Below are positions 26,464-34,333 of a DNA stretch of 64,000 bases, one piece after another. The stretch comes from Halorientalis pallida (lineage in GTDB: Archaea > Halobacteriota > Halobacteria > Halobacteriales > Haloarculaceae), in the NCBI RefSeq assembly GCF_004118325.1, contig NZ_RDFA01000001.1, positions 884,838 through 948,837 of the forward strand, read 5' to 3'. A program made the position numbers and the translations under genes. Under the pieces are notes generated by a model. It was not told where the DNA came from. It saw nothing but the letters and a program-made list of their open reading frames with translations, and made no database searches. Within the stretch, counting starts at the first letter, position 1. Every line of letters starts with the position of its first letter.

Positions 26464-27075
26464 TCAGCGGTGGGCGTTCTCGTCGCGGAGTGGCTGTGAC
26501 GAGTCGGTCGTGTCCCGGAGTCCCTCCGCGTCTTCGGAACGGTACACGCCGGCGTTGCGGTGCTGATCGGCGTCCTCGACGAGGCGGTCGTCCTCGCGCT
26601 GGCGCTCGATCACGGTCCGGGCTTCGGCCCGGCTGATTCGCCCGACGACGCTCAGCACGGACTCGAGTTCGCGCTCGGGGACGCCGAGGTCGGTGTCGGC
26701 CGACGCGGTCGGGAGCCCGTCAACATCCTGCAGATAGCCGACGTAGGCTTCGGCGTCGGTCGAACCGCCGAGTTCGTCGTGCCACGCCGGCGGGTAGACG
26801 CTGATGCGGTCGTCGTCGAGTCGGTAGATCGCGCCGTCGTCGGCCCACTCGGTAGCGTCGGTGAGCGCGTCCTCGACTGTGGTCCGGAACGCATCGGCGT
26901 CGAAGGCGTAGTCGCGTTCGTCGGACAGACGCTGGGCGTAGGCGTCGAGCGTGTCGCGGTCGAGGCCCGCTGTTTCGGGATGGTGGCGTTCGATCAGCGC
27001 GAGCAGGTCGGTCGTCGTCATCGCCTCGCCCTCGTGTTCGATCTCGGCGACGACGGAGTCGGAGATGTCGGGCAT
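26464..27075 (-). CDS. Conserved haloarchaeal hypothetical protein
   Basis: This 203-residue soluble acidic protein has no recognised domain. The N-terminal third looks helical (TTDLLALIERHHPETAGLDRDTLDAYAQRL), the centre has a strand-rich DGAIYRLDDDRISVYPPAWHDEL, and the last third is polar with an ISRAEARTVIERQRED helix reminiscent of a small helix-turn-helix. Function is unknown. It converges on the ferredoxin gene with no gap, and upstream of it lies the tRNA-Leu gene on the other strand. Confidence 0.65.
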   Translation of the reverse strand: MPDISDSVVAEIEHEGEAMTTTDLLALIERHHPETAGLDRDTLDAYAQRLSDERDYAFDADAFRTTVEDALTDATEWADDGAIYRLDDDRISVYPPAWHDELGGSTDAEAYVGYLQDVDGLPTASADTDLGVPERELESVLSVVGRISRAEARTVIERQREDDRLVEDADQHRNAGVYRSEDAEGLRDTTDSSQPLRDENAHR

Positions 27076-27181
27076 GTGTGGGGGTAGGCCGAGGCGGTGG
27101 ATAAGCCACTGGCCGGCACGTGCAGGCAGCGTCGTGGCGGACCGAAACCGACAAACCTCTCACGGATGGAGGGTCGAGTGT

Positions 27182-27265
27182 GCGAGGGTAGCCAAGCCTG
27201 GAAACGGCGGCGGACTTAAGATCCGCTCCCGTAGGGGTCCAGGGGTTCAAATCCCCTCCCTCGCA
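27182..27265 (+). tRNA. tRNA-Leu (TAA anticodon)
   Basis: This 84-base tRNA has acceptor GCGAGGG (27182-27188) pairing with CCCTCGC (27258-27264). Its anticodon loop contains TAA (ACTTAAGAT), it has the long variable arm of a class II tRNA, and the T-arm is GGGGTTCAAATCCCC. It is followed by a hairpin at about 27271-27291 that may end transcription. A second, diverged copy of its 3' end lies at 27358-27407. Confidence 0.96.
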
Positions 27266-27357
27266 TGAGACCGCGCCACACGTCGTGGCGCGGGTGAATC
27301 GTCTGATAGGTTTGAAGTAGACCGAGGCTCTGGGTGGGGCGCAGGTTCTCGGGCGTA

Positions 27358-27407
27358 GTTCAACTCCCCTCCCTCGCATGGAGTCGCGCCACACTTCGTC
27401 GCGCGCT
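27358..27407 (+). repeat. Partial duplicate of tRNA-Leu 3' end and downstream hairpin
   Basis: This stretch repeats the T-arm/acceptor 3' strand of the tRNA-Leu gene and the hairpin behind it (27245-27292) with about 85% identity, 113 bases further on. It lacks the rest of the tRNA, so it is not a gene. Direct repeats of a tRNA 3' end are the usual scar of an integrase attachment site. The remaining gap up to 27586 has no other clear feature apart from an AT-rich promoter-like stretch at 27545-27585. Confidence 0.75.
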
Positions 27408-27725
27408 GGTCGACACCACGGAGAGCCGATCAGTCTCGACCGGCATGGTCGGCAGTGTGATACGAGCGACCAACCGGTTGGAGGTCCGTACAACACTCTT
27501 ACGGCCGATTCCGAACCACACCGCGTAGATACGTTCGTCAAGCTTCTAGTAAGTTGAAATAGAGTAGATAGTGTAAGTTAGGACGAATGCGCCAGGAGGA
27601 GACAGGGAATGAGAGAGACATCTATCGGAGTCGAGCACGAGGTATAGGGAGCGACTGGAGTACGGGGACTGGTCGTCGCGATCTTCGCGTCGTTCGGGCT
27701 CCTGTACCAGCTGATTCCCCGGGAC

Positions 27726-29150
27726 GTGTTCGTCCTCTGTGGGGTGGTCGGGGTCGGCGGGGCGGTCGCCAGCGTCGTGCCGATCTACCTGCAGGAGAAC
27801 CCGGGGCGTCGGACGAGCCTCAGGGTGGCACGGCTCTGTCTGGTCGGGGTGCTGGCCATCCCGTACGCGTACGCGGTCACGAATGTGGTGGGGGGCCCAC
27901 TGACGCTGTTCTCGGCGCTGTTGATCTGTGCGCTGGCGACGGTGTTCTTCTACTACGCGTTCACCCTGCCGCTCGTGCTGGTGAGCTACGGCGAGGCCGA
28001 CGCACCGGAGGCCGAACCACCGTATCCGTCGATCAGCGTCATCGTGCCCGCGTACGACGAGGCGGGGTGTATCGGGCCATCGGTCGAGGCGCTCTGTGGG
28101 TGTGACTACCCCGAGGAGAAGACGGAAATCATCGTCGTCGACGACGGGAGCACCGACGAGACGGCCTTCGAGGCGAACGTCTACGCCGACAGTCAGGTGA
28201 CGCTGCTCCGGAAGGAGAATGGCGGGAAACACTCGGCGCTGAATCACGGGCTCGACCACGCCAGCGGGGACATCGTGGTCACCGTCGACGCCGATAGCCT
28301 GCTGGAACCGGCGGGCCTGAAACGGATCGCGGGGGCGTTCCAGGCGAACTTGGAGGTCGGGGCGGTGGCGGGCAACATCACCATCGCCAATCGCGGGCAG
28401 TTCATCACGGAATTACAGGAACTGGAGTACGTCGTCGGCATCCAGCTGTTCCGGCGGGCGTTCGACCTCTGTGACACCGTCACCATCGTTCCGGGCGCGT
28501 TCGGGGCCTACAGACGGAGTGCGCTCGAAGACGTGGGCCGGTTCGACGACGACACGCTGACCGAGGACTTCGACGCGACGATCAAGGTGCTCAAATGCGG
28601 GCGGATTACCAAGGCCAACGAGGCGCTCTGTCTCACGGAGGCCCCCGAGACGTGGCGAGACCGCTACAACCAGCGACTGCGGTGGTACCGGGGGCGGACC
28701 CAGACCCTGCTGAAACACCGCGACGTGTTCTGGTCGCCGCGCCACGGCATCCTCTACAGCCTGGCCTTTCCGATCGAGTTGTTCTCGAACGCCCGGCTCC
28801 CGTTCGTCGGGGTCCTGATTGTCGTCTCCATCGTCGGGGAACTCCTCTTCGGGTCGGTGGTACAGGTGCTGGCGCTGTTTACGTTCTGCACGCTGTTGCA
28901 GTTTCTCGTCTCCGTGCTCGCGGTGCGGATCGGTGACGGCGACGTCAGGTTGGCCGCGTTCGCGCCGCTGTTCGTGCTGGGCTACCGGCAGTTCCTCGAC
29001 GCGGTGATGCTGAAGAGCGTCCTCGACGTGGTGGGCGGCCGCGAGATGGGCTGGACCGGGCCCAAGCGGACGGGGAAACTCGCCGCGGCGCTGGACCGCG
29101 GGGCGGACGAAGAGGCAGGAGATGCCGTCGACGGTCCCACGGGAGACTGA
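27726..29150 (+). CDS. Membrane GT2 family glycosyltransferase (N-terminus interrupted)
   Basis: This 474-residue glycosyltransferase has TM helices near residues 1-25 and 35-80. The GT2 catalytic domain is SISVIVPAYDEAG, IIVVDDGSTDE, VTVDADSLLEP (DxD-like) and TLTEDFDATIKV, with the QRLRWYRGR motif typical of processive synthases. Three or four C-terminal TM helices follow. It probably builds a surface polysaccharide. The first in-frame start here is GTG at 27726. A better start, ATG at 27609 with a GGAGGAG ribosome site, is in the same frame but is followed by a TAG at 27645-27647. The missing piece would add one more TM helix, so the gene may be damaged. Confidence 0.82.
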   Translation: MFVLCGVVGVGGAVASVVPIYLQENPGRRTSLRVARLCLVGVLAIPYAYAVTNVVGGPLTLFSALLICALATVFFYYAFTLPLVLVSYGEADAPEAEPPYPSISVIVPAYDEAGCIGPSVEALCGCDYPEEKTEIIVVDDGSTDETAFEANVYADSQVTLLRKENGGKHSALNHGLDHASGDIVVTVDADSLLEPAGLKRIAGAFQANLEVGAVAGNITIANRGQFITELQELEYVVGIQLFRRAFDLCDTVTIVPGAFGAYRRSALEDVGRFDDDTLTEDFDATIKVLKCGRITKANEALCLTEAPETWRDRYNQRLRWYRGRTQTLLKHRDVFWSPRHGILYSLAFPIELFSNARLPFVGVLIVVSIVGELLFGSVVQVLALFTFCTLLQFLVSVLAVRIGDGDVRLAAFAPLFVLGYRQFLDAVMLKSVLDVVGGREMGWTGPKRTGKLAAALDRGADEEAGDAVDGPTGD

Positions 29151-29202
29151 GTGGGGGTCCGACACAACGGGCTTTTGCCGCCCGCCCGCGTACGGGGCTG
29201 CA

Positions 29203-29718
29203 ATGACAGACGAGATTCCGGAGCGGGCCGAGCGGGCGTTCGAGGGCCACGACGCCTTCGAGCGCGACGGCGGCGGCTACCGGGTGACGACGACGCGATT
29301 CGACGGAGACGTGACGGCCGAGGAGACCGAGGATTGGGCACTGGCTTACCGGCTCGTGGTCCGAACGCCGATGCTCTCGGCGGCCGTCGACGGCGACGTT
29401 GGCGACGCAGTCGAGGCGGGCTGGTTCGACACCTTCGAGCGCCGCCTCGAAGACGCACCGTCGGTCACCCGGGCAGACGTTGACCTCGACGCGGTGGTGC
29501 TCACCGAGGACGAGGACGAGGCGGTCGTCGCGTTCGAGTTCGAGTTCGGAAACGCCGACCACGCGCCGGACGTGGTGAAAGCCTTCGCGGAGTACGTCGA
29601 GGGGACCTACGTCGAGGGCGTCGTGCCGGGCTACGACTACGAGGGCGTCGTCGCGGACCTCCTGGGCAAGGCGGCGAGTCAGGGCGGCGACGGCGAGCGC
29701 GGCGGCACACCGCTGTAG
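29203..29718 (+). CDS. DUF5813-like haloarchaeal protein
   Basis: This 171-residue acidic soluble protein resembles the haloarchaeal DUF5813 group: an N-terminal ERAERAFEGHDAFE helix, a TTTRFDGDVTAEE segment, and a Gly-Tyr rich YDYEGVVADLLG near the end. No catalytic motif is visible and function is unknown. The start at 29203 follows a promoter-like gap after the glycosyltransferase gene. It converges with a DUF1648 gene 7 bases away. Confidence 0.68.
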   Translation: MTDEIPERAERAFEGHDAFERDGGGYRVTTTRFDGDVTAEETEDWALAYRLVVRTPMLSAAVDGDVGDAVEAGWFDTFERRLEDAPSVTRADVDLDAVVLTEDEDEAVVAFEFEFGNADHAPDVVKAFAEYVEGTYVEGVVPGYDYEGVVADLLGKAASQGGDGERGGTPL

Positions 29719-29725
29719 GTCGGGA

Positions 29726-30145
29726 TCAGAGCGCGAGGCCGTACTCGCGGACGATTGCGTAACCGGCCACCAGCGCGCCCCACGCGAGGACACCGACCAG
29801 CACGAGATCGAACGGGACGGCGTAGCCGAGGTTCCACGCGAGGACGAGCCCCTGGACCGCCGCCAGCAGGAGCATCGTCGCGACCGTGATGCCAGTCATC
29901 GTCCGCGGATCGGCGGGTGGATCGACCCGTGCCGACCACCGTAACACGACGTGAGTCAGGACCATCGCGACCGGCATGACCGCCACCACGACGGCCTTCG
30001 GGGCGAAGGTGTCGGGTTGCCCCGACGCCGAGAAGTGAATCGCCATCTCGGCGGGGAGGCGGGGGTAGACAGCGAGACCGGCCAGTGCCGTGAGCAGGGC
30101 CAGTCCGCCGGTGATGGCATCGAGGCGGGTCAGGGACTGGGCCAT
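29726..30145 (-). CDS. DUF1648 domain membrane protein
   Basis: This 139-residue protein has four TM helices. The DUF1648 signature lies after the first, LPAEMAIHFSASGQPDTF near residue 31, in the order seen in SdpI-like immunity-protein relatives. In bacteria the domain occurs in proteins linked to toxin immunity; the archaeal role is unknown. The start at 30143-30145 is preferred to the ATG nine codons upstream. Behind its promoter lies the hairpin array at 30208-30320. Confidence 0.8.
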   Translation of the reverse strand: MAQSLTRLDAITGGLALLTALAGLAVYPRLPAEMAIHFSASGQPDTFAPKAVVVAVMPVAMVLTHVVLRWSARVDPPADPRTMTGITVATMLLLAAVQGLVLAWNLGYAVPFDLVLVGVLAWGALVAGYAIVREYGLAL

Positions 30146-30207
30146 GGTGAAGCTGTCGGCTGGCAGAAACAAGTGCGTACCGGAGCGGTGCGGTGGCGGT
30201 CAGGACA

Positions 30208-30320
30208 GCATCCGGCGCGCGGAGCGCGCCGGTTCGCCGCGAGCGCGCCGCAGGCGCGACTCGCGGGGAGTTTTTCCCCAAGTTTTTGGAAGAGGGGGTG
30301 CGCCTGGCGCACCCCCTCTT
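30208..30320 (+). repeat. Multi-hairpin intergenic repeat
   Basis: Three stem-loops lie in a row: 30212-30232 (9-bp stem), 30237-30266 (long, near-perfect stem) and 30290-30320 (14-bp perfect stem with a 3-base loop). The second and third are joined by two T5 tracts eight or nine bases apart. The same T5-spacer-T5 linker beside a CTCGCGG half-stem recurs in the elements at 43766 and 44793. The first hairpin flank matches 24521-24535. No coding signal is present. Confidence 0.8.
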
Positions 30321-30334
30321 ATAAAAAGTGGGTG

Positions 30335-30565
30335 CTAGTCCATCGCGATGTACGTCTGCGTGCTCTCGATCCCGTCGATCTCCTGGATGCCGGAGGCGGC
30401 GACGTCCTTGACGGCGGCGGGGGAGTCGACCTCGACCTTGGCGATGAAGTCCACGTCGCCGGCGACGATGGAGGACTCGACGACGCCGTCGACCGCGTCG
30501 ATGTCGGCTTTGATGCGGTCGGCGTCGCCGGCGTGGGCCTTGACCATGACGTAGGCGACGACCAC
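30335..30565 (-). CDS. Stand-alone Lrp/AsnC ligand-binding (RAM) domain protein
   Basis: This 76-residue protein is just the RAM domain of Lrp-type regulators: VAYVMVKAHAG at the start, IVAGDVDFIAKVEV in the middle, and GIESTQTYIAMD at the end. It has no DNA-binding helix-turn-helix. It follows the TrkA-like gene by two bases on the same strand, so the two are cotranscribed. Such RAM proteins probably sense amino acids or nucleotides and may tune the potassium channel regulator; that link is inference. Confidence 0.85.
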   Translation of the reverse strand: MVVAYVMVKAHAGDADRIKADIDAVDGVVESSIVAGDVDFIAKVEVDSPAAVKDVAASGIQEIDGIESTQTYIAMD

Positions 30566-30567
30566 CG

Positions 30568-31257
30568 TCAGACACCTCCAGCGGCCGCGGCGCGGCCCTG
30601 ACTTTCGCCGACGACGATGCGGCGCACGTCGTCCAGCACGCCGAAGTCGGCGAGGACGACCAGCCGGTCACCGGCCTCCAGCGAGGCGTCGGCGTCGGGG
30701 AGGCCGTAGACCTCGTCCTGCTTGCCGAAGGCCAGGACGCGGGATTTGGCGGGCAGTTCGAGTTCGCTGAGGGTGTACCCCTGCATCGGCGAGTCGGCGG
30801 TGACGGTCAGTTCGACCATCTGGAGGTTGCGGGCGATGTCGGCGACGGCGCGGATCGAGCCGCCCAGCAGCGCGTTCTTGGCGGCGATGGCACCCAGCCG
30901 TTCGGGGTAGATCACCTCGTCGACCTCGGAGGCGTACTTCCGGTAGATGTCCTCGCGGTAGTCCTCGTCGATCCGCAGGACCGTGCGACAGCCGTGGTGT
31001 TTGGCGATCATGCAGGCGATGAAGTTGTCGTTCAGGTCGCCCGAGAGCGCGCCCAGCGCGTCCGCAGTCGCCAGGTCGGCCTTCGCGAGAACCTCCTCGG
31101 TGGAGCCGTCGCCCTCGATCACGTCGAACCCTTCCTTGCGGGCGCGGTCGACCGAGGTCGGGTCGTCCTCGACGACGACGACCTCGTGGCCGCTCTCCTG
31201 TAAGACGCGGGCGGTCCGGAGCCCGACGCGACCGGCACCCACGATAACGAATCTCAT
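30568..31257 (-). CDS. trkA: TrkA family potassium uptake regulatory protein
   Basis: This 229-residue protein has an N-terminal KTN/RCK Rossmann domain (MRFVIVGAGRVGLRTA with GxGxxG, VVVVEDDP, ALSGDLNDNF) that binds NAD(H) or nucleotides. A C-terminal TrkA-C domain follows (TADSPMQGYTLSELELP, then LEAGDRLVVLADF). It gates a Trk/Ktr-type K+ channel, which is essential for salt balance in halophiles; no channel subunit is adjacent. The start is the ATG at 31255-31257. It is divergent from a second RAM-domain gene and cotranscribed with the first. Confidence 0.92.
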   Translation of the reverse strand: MRFVIVGAGRVGLRTARVLQESGHEVVVVEDDPTSVDRARKEGFDVIEGDGSTEEVLAKADLATADALGALSGDLNDNFIACMIAKHHGCRTVLRIDEDYREDIYRKYASEVDEVIYPERLGAIAAKNALLGGSIRAVADIARNLQMVELTVTADSPMQGYTLSELELPAKSRVLAFGKQDEVYGLPDADASLEAGDRLVVLADFGVLDDVRRIVVGESQGRAAAAGGV

Positions 31258-31374
31258 ATGGCACATTCTGCCACGGGACGGCTTAAAGCTATCCCGGTGG
31301 CCCTCGCGATCGCGGTGCGGGCGGGCATCGCGTCCGGATAAAAGCTTTTGATGTGTGGTAGAGTAGCAAGGGCC

Positions 31375-31605
31375 ATGGTCCGGGCCTACATCATGGTGAA
31401 GACGGCGGCGGGCAAATCGGAGGCACTACTGGAAGCGACGCGGACGCTTCCCGGTGTCACCGAGGCACACGTCGTCGCCGGGAAGTACGACATCATCATC
31501 GAGGCCCAGGGCGAGGAGGTCTACGACGTGATGCACTCGGTCGCGACGGACGTACGCGACCTCGACGGAGTCGCGGACACGCGAACCTACATCTGCCTGG
31601 AGTAG
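31375..31605 (+). CDS. Stand-alone Lrp/AsnC ligand-binding (RAM) domain protein
   Basis: This 76-residue RAM-only protein (VRAYIMVKTAAGKSE, VVAGKYDIIIEAQ, VADTRTYICLE) is a paralogue of the one at 30335-30565. It has no helix-turn-helix. It is divergently arranged with the TrkA-like gene, with an AAGCTTTTGATG-type AT-rich stretch (31333-31350) as promoter. Two RAM proteins thus bracket one TrkA regulator. Confidence 0.85.
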   Translation: MVRAYIMVKTAAGKSEALLEATRTLPGVTEAHVVAGKYDIIIEAQGEEVYDVMHSVATDVRDLDGVADTRTYICLE

Positions 31606-31634
31606 TCGGCCGGCGGTGATCGCCGGGCGGCCCG

Positions 31635-32654
31635 TCACCCGCCGCCGTGGCGGTCGCGGACTGCCTCCCGCTGGGTCGTCACCCGCCGCGGCAGTGTCCC
31701 GTGGGCGAAATCGAACGCGTCGCCCGGGTCGGGCTCTGGGACCGCTTCGGCGGCCGCGACAGCCCGGTCGATCGCCCGCTCGGCACCTGCCCGGGCGCGC
31801 TCACGGAACTGCTCGTCGACGATACCTTCCGCCCGACAGTACTCGGCGAACCGGTCGACGGGGTCCCGGGTGCGCCACTCGGGCAGATCCGGCTCCGACC
31901 GGTAGCGGTCGGGATCGTCGCTGGTGGTGTGTGGCCCCTGCCGGTAGGTCAGGCTCTCGACGAGGAGCGGGCCGTCACGCCGCACCCGGTCGAGCGCGTC
32001 GGCGACGACCTCGCGGACCGCCAGCGGGTCGTTGCCGTCGACCTGCCGGCCCGCGAACCCGTAAGCCTCGGCCTTCGCGGCGATGGATGGCGCGGCAGTC
32101 TGCCGCTCCCGCGGCGTGCTGATCGCCCAACCGTTGTTCTCACAGAAGAACAGGACGGGCGCGTCGAACACGCCCGCGAAGTTCATCGCTTCGTGGAAGT
32201 CGCCCTCGCTGGTCGCACCGTCTCCGAGGTACGCGAGCACGGCGTGGTCGGCGTCGCGGTAGTCGGCGGCCATCCCGGCACCGACGGCGTGTGGGAGTTG
32301 CGTGGCGATAGGCACGGCCTGGGGGAAGACTGGGAGGTCGTGGTTCGAGTGGAACTCGGGGTGGCCCCGGCGAAAGAGGAGGAGATCGGTCGGCGGGACG
32401 CCGCGGGCGAACTGGAGCGCGTTGGCCCGGTAGGTCGGGAAGAGCCAGTCGTCGTCGGTCATCGCCCGGGCGGCACCGACCTGTGAGGCCTCCTGGCCGC
32501 GGAACGGGGGATAGCCGCTCATCCAGCCCCGGCGCTGGAGCGCCAGGGCGCGGTCGTCGAAGACACGGGCGCGGATCAGCTCCGCGAGGAGGGTGCGGGC
32601 GGTGTCGGCCTCGCTCGGGTCCGCGATGGATCGCTCCCCGACGACCCGGTGCAT
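31635..32654 (-). CDS. 2-oxoacid dehydrogenase E1 alpha subunit (orphan)
   Basis: This 339-residue E1 alpha-type protein has the thiamine diphosphate motif GDGATSEGDFHEAMNF ... ENN near residue 150, the SGYPPFRGQEASQVG entry block near 45, and a phosphorylation-loop-like stretch (RQGPHTTSDDPDRYR) near 245. E1 alpha normally pairs with E1 beta, E2 and E3 to decarboxylate pyruvate or branched-chain 2-oxoacids, but none of those genes is nearby. The start at 32652-32654 is chosen because the upstream 21 codons read across the divergent promoter. Confidence 0.88.
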   Translation of the reverse strand: MHRVVGERSIADPSEADTARTLLAELIRARVFDDRALALQRRGWMSGYPPFRGQEASQVGAARAMTDDDWLFPTYRANALQFARGVPPTDLLLFRRGHPEFHSNHDLPVFPQAVPIATQLPHAVGAGMAADYRDADHAVLAYLGDGATSEGDFHEAMNFAGVFDAPVLFFCENNGWAISTPRERQTAAPSIAAKAEAYGFAGRQVDGNDPLAVREVVADALDRVRRDGPLLVESLTYRQGPHTTSDDPDRYRSEPDLPEWRTRDPVDRFAEYCRAEGIVDEQFRERARAGAERAIDRAVAAAEAVPEPDPGDAFDFAHGTLPRRVTTQREAVRDRHGGG

Positions 32655-32741
32655 GGCCCCACACAGGTCGCGACGGCGCTTAAACGCGGGGGCCGGTCGG
32701 GAATCCGACACCCCCAAGGAGTCCCGGTCCGTAACGGGGGT

Positions 32742-33065
32742 ATGGTCTCGGCCGTCGACATCGCCGGGTTGCTGGTCATCGTGGGACTCAACACCGCCAT
32801 CGCGGCGCTGGCGACCCGCTTTTTCCGCGTCCGACTGAACACGCAGTGGGGGAGTGCGCTCTACGCCGTGGTCCTCACGCCCGTCCCGCTGGTCGGGACG
32901 ACGATCCTGCTCGGGAGCATCCTCGGCCCGAACCTCGGGAGCGCGAGCACCGTGCTGGCGATCACGGTGCTCGTGCCCCTCGCCATCGGCATCGCCTTCG
33001 ACTTCTTCTGGATGCCCGCACCGGACGACGTGAGCGTCCCGGACAACCGCCGACAGCGGACTTAA
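32742..33065 (+). CDS. Small haloarchaeal membrane protein (DUF7991-like)
   Basis: This 107-residue protein has three hydrophobic helices (about residues 6-27, 37-60 and 68-90) separated by a basic loop ([12 protein letters not shown]) and a polar C-tail. Its overall character fits a small family conserved in haloarchaea and named DUF7991; function is unknown. Its TAA stop shares the TTAA palindrome with the stop of the convergent tmk gene, so the two genes overlap by 4 bases. Confidence 0.7.
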   Translation: MVSAVDIAGLLVIVGLNTAIAALATRFFRVRLNTQWGSALYAVVLTPVPLVGTTILLGSILGPNLGSASTVLAITVLVPLAIGIAFDFFWMPAPDDVSVPDNRRQRT

Positions 33066-33643
33066 CGCCGGCGCTCGATCTCGTCGCGCGCGGCGGCGAG
33101 GACCGCATCGGGTGATTGCGTGGCGTCGATCCGGACGAACCGGTCCGGTTCGGCCTCGATCAACCGCTCGTAGTTGTCCTGCACGCGAGTCAGATAGTCT
33201 GCGGCCTCGAACTTGTTGGTCGCGCCGCTGCGGTCGGCCCCCGTCTCGGGGTCCACGTCGAAGTAGAGCGTCAGGTCGGGCGCGCGTGTGAACGGGTCGT
33301 GGACGCGCTGGACGTACGCCATCGGGTCCTCGATCTCTCCCCGGAGGGTCGCGCCCTGATAGGCGTACCGCGAATCGGAGTAGCGGTCGGAGATCACGAG
33401 GTCGCCGGCCGCCAGCGCGGGGCGGACGACCCGCGAGAGGTGGTCGGCGTGGTCGGCGGTGTAGAGGAACAGTTCCGCGAGCGGGTCGGCGTCGTCGTCC
33501 CCGATGGAACGGGCGACGGCCTCGCCGTACCAGGAGTCGGTGGGCTCGCGCGTGAAGGTGACCGGACCGTCGAGTTCCTCGCGTAAGCCCTCCCAGACGG
33601 TGGTCTTGCCGCTGCCGTCGATCCCCTCCAGTGTCATGAGCAT
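33062..33643 (-). CDS. tmk: Thymidylate kinase
   Basis: This 193-residue enzyme converts dTMP to dTDP. The P-loop [16 protein letters not shown] is at residues 4-20, the DRY motif is in [14 protein letters not shown] near residue 85, and the lid region follows. It is slightly shorter than bacterial Tmk but normal for haloarchaea. It is followed by nothing on its strand and lies 16 bases downstream of the universal stress protein start-side gap. Confidence 0.95.
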   Translation of the reverse strand: MLMTLEGIDGSGKTTVWEGLREELDGPVTFTREPTDSWYGEAVARSIGDDDADPLAELFLYTADHADHLSRVVRPALAAGDLVISDRYSDSRYAYQGATLRGEIEDPMAYVQRVHDPFTRAPDLTLYFDVDPETGADRSGATNKFEAADYLTRVQDNYERLIEAEPDRFVRIDATQSPDAVLAAARDEIERRR

Positions 33644-33658
33644 GCCGGTGCTGGGCGG

Positions 33659-34204
33659 TCAGTGCTTGTAAATCGGCCGCTCCCGGTCAGTCGGGGGGTA
33701 GAAGTCGGATTTGTCCTTCCGGTGTGGGGAGGCGTCTTTGAGCTTCGCGACCTTGGCGGGACTGCGGTCCCGGACGATGACCACGTCGTAGGACTCCTCG
33801 GCGGCGACGCTACTGCCGACACTGGAGAGGGAGGTGACCAGGTGGCCCACGTTCTCGCTGCCGATGAACACCATCGAGGCGTCCTCGTGTTCGGCCAGCT
33901 TCCGCAGGCGCCTGGCGATCTCACCGGGGGGAGCGCGTTTGTCGACGACGCGGTGGCGGAAGTTGGCCGTCGGGCACAGCTCGGTCACCTGCCGGTGGAG
34001 TCGCGAGACGACGGTCCCCAGGTCGGGGTCCTCGTCGGCCTCGATCCAGTCGTGTCCGCGCGCGTACTCGGCGTTATCCTTCGGGATCACGCTGACGGCC
34101 AGCACGTCCTCCTCGAAGACGATCCCGAACGCCGTGGCGCGAACCAGGGCAGCCTCGGCCAGCGGAGACCCGTCGAACGGAACGACCAGCGTCGTACCCG
34201 AAAT
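33659..34204 (-). CDS. Universal stress protein, start codon unclear
   Basis: This is a UspA-fold protein of about 180 residues: TTLVVPFDGSPLAEAALVRA at the start, RVVDKRAPPGEIARRL in the middle, and DASMVFIGSENVGHL ... SYDVVIVRDR at the end. The classical G-x2-G-x9-G[ST] ATP loop is only partly kept. There is no ATG, GTG or TTG between the TATA-like AAATATAT (34221-34228, minus strand) and the first conserved strand. The coding start is therefore placed arbitrarily near 34204, where only ATT or ACG codons are available. The open frame further upstream runs through the divergent promoter and cannot all be coding. Confidence 0.72.
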   Translation of the reverse strand: MSGTTLVVPFDGSPLAEAALVRATAFGIVFEEDVLAVSVIPKDNAEYARGHDWIEADEDPDLGTVVSRLHRQVTELCPTANFRHRVVDKRAPPGEIARRLRKLAEHEDASMVFIGSENVGHLVTSLSSVGSSVAAEESYDVVIVRDRSPAKVAKLKDASPHRKDKSDFYPPTDRERPIYKH

Positions 34205-34299
34205 CCCTCTGCAGACCTGATATATTTGCGGACGGTTCTCGACCCGTGAAGACGCCGGGACCTGTGGCCGCCGTCGGATACCCGACTGGTCGCACGGTA

Positions 34300-34317
34300 C
34301 TTTTAAACATATAAAAG
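34300..34317 (+). promoter_or_regulatory. Palindromic TATA promoter of the NDUFA9-like gene
   Basis: The sequence CTTTTAaacataTAAAAG is a perfect 6-bp inverted repeat around a 6-base centre. It ends 17 bases before the ATG at 34334, a normal spacing for a leaderless haloarchaeal transcript. Being symmetrical, it could also fire toward the universal stress protein. Confidence 0.6.
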
Positions 34318-34333
34318 CCGAAGCGTATTCCGT

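Noticed and set aside
27358-27407. A second tRNA-Leu gene
   Set aside because: Only the 3' quarter of the tRNA is duplicated; there is no D-arm or anticodon arm.
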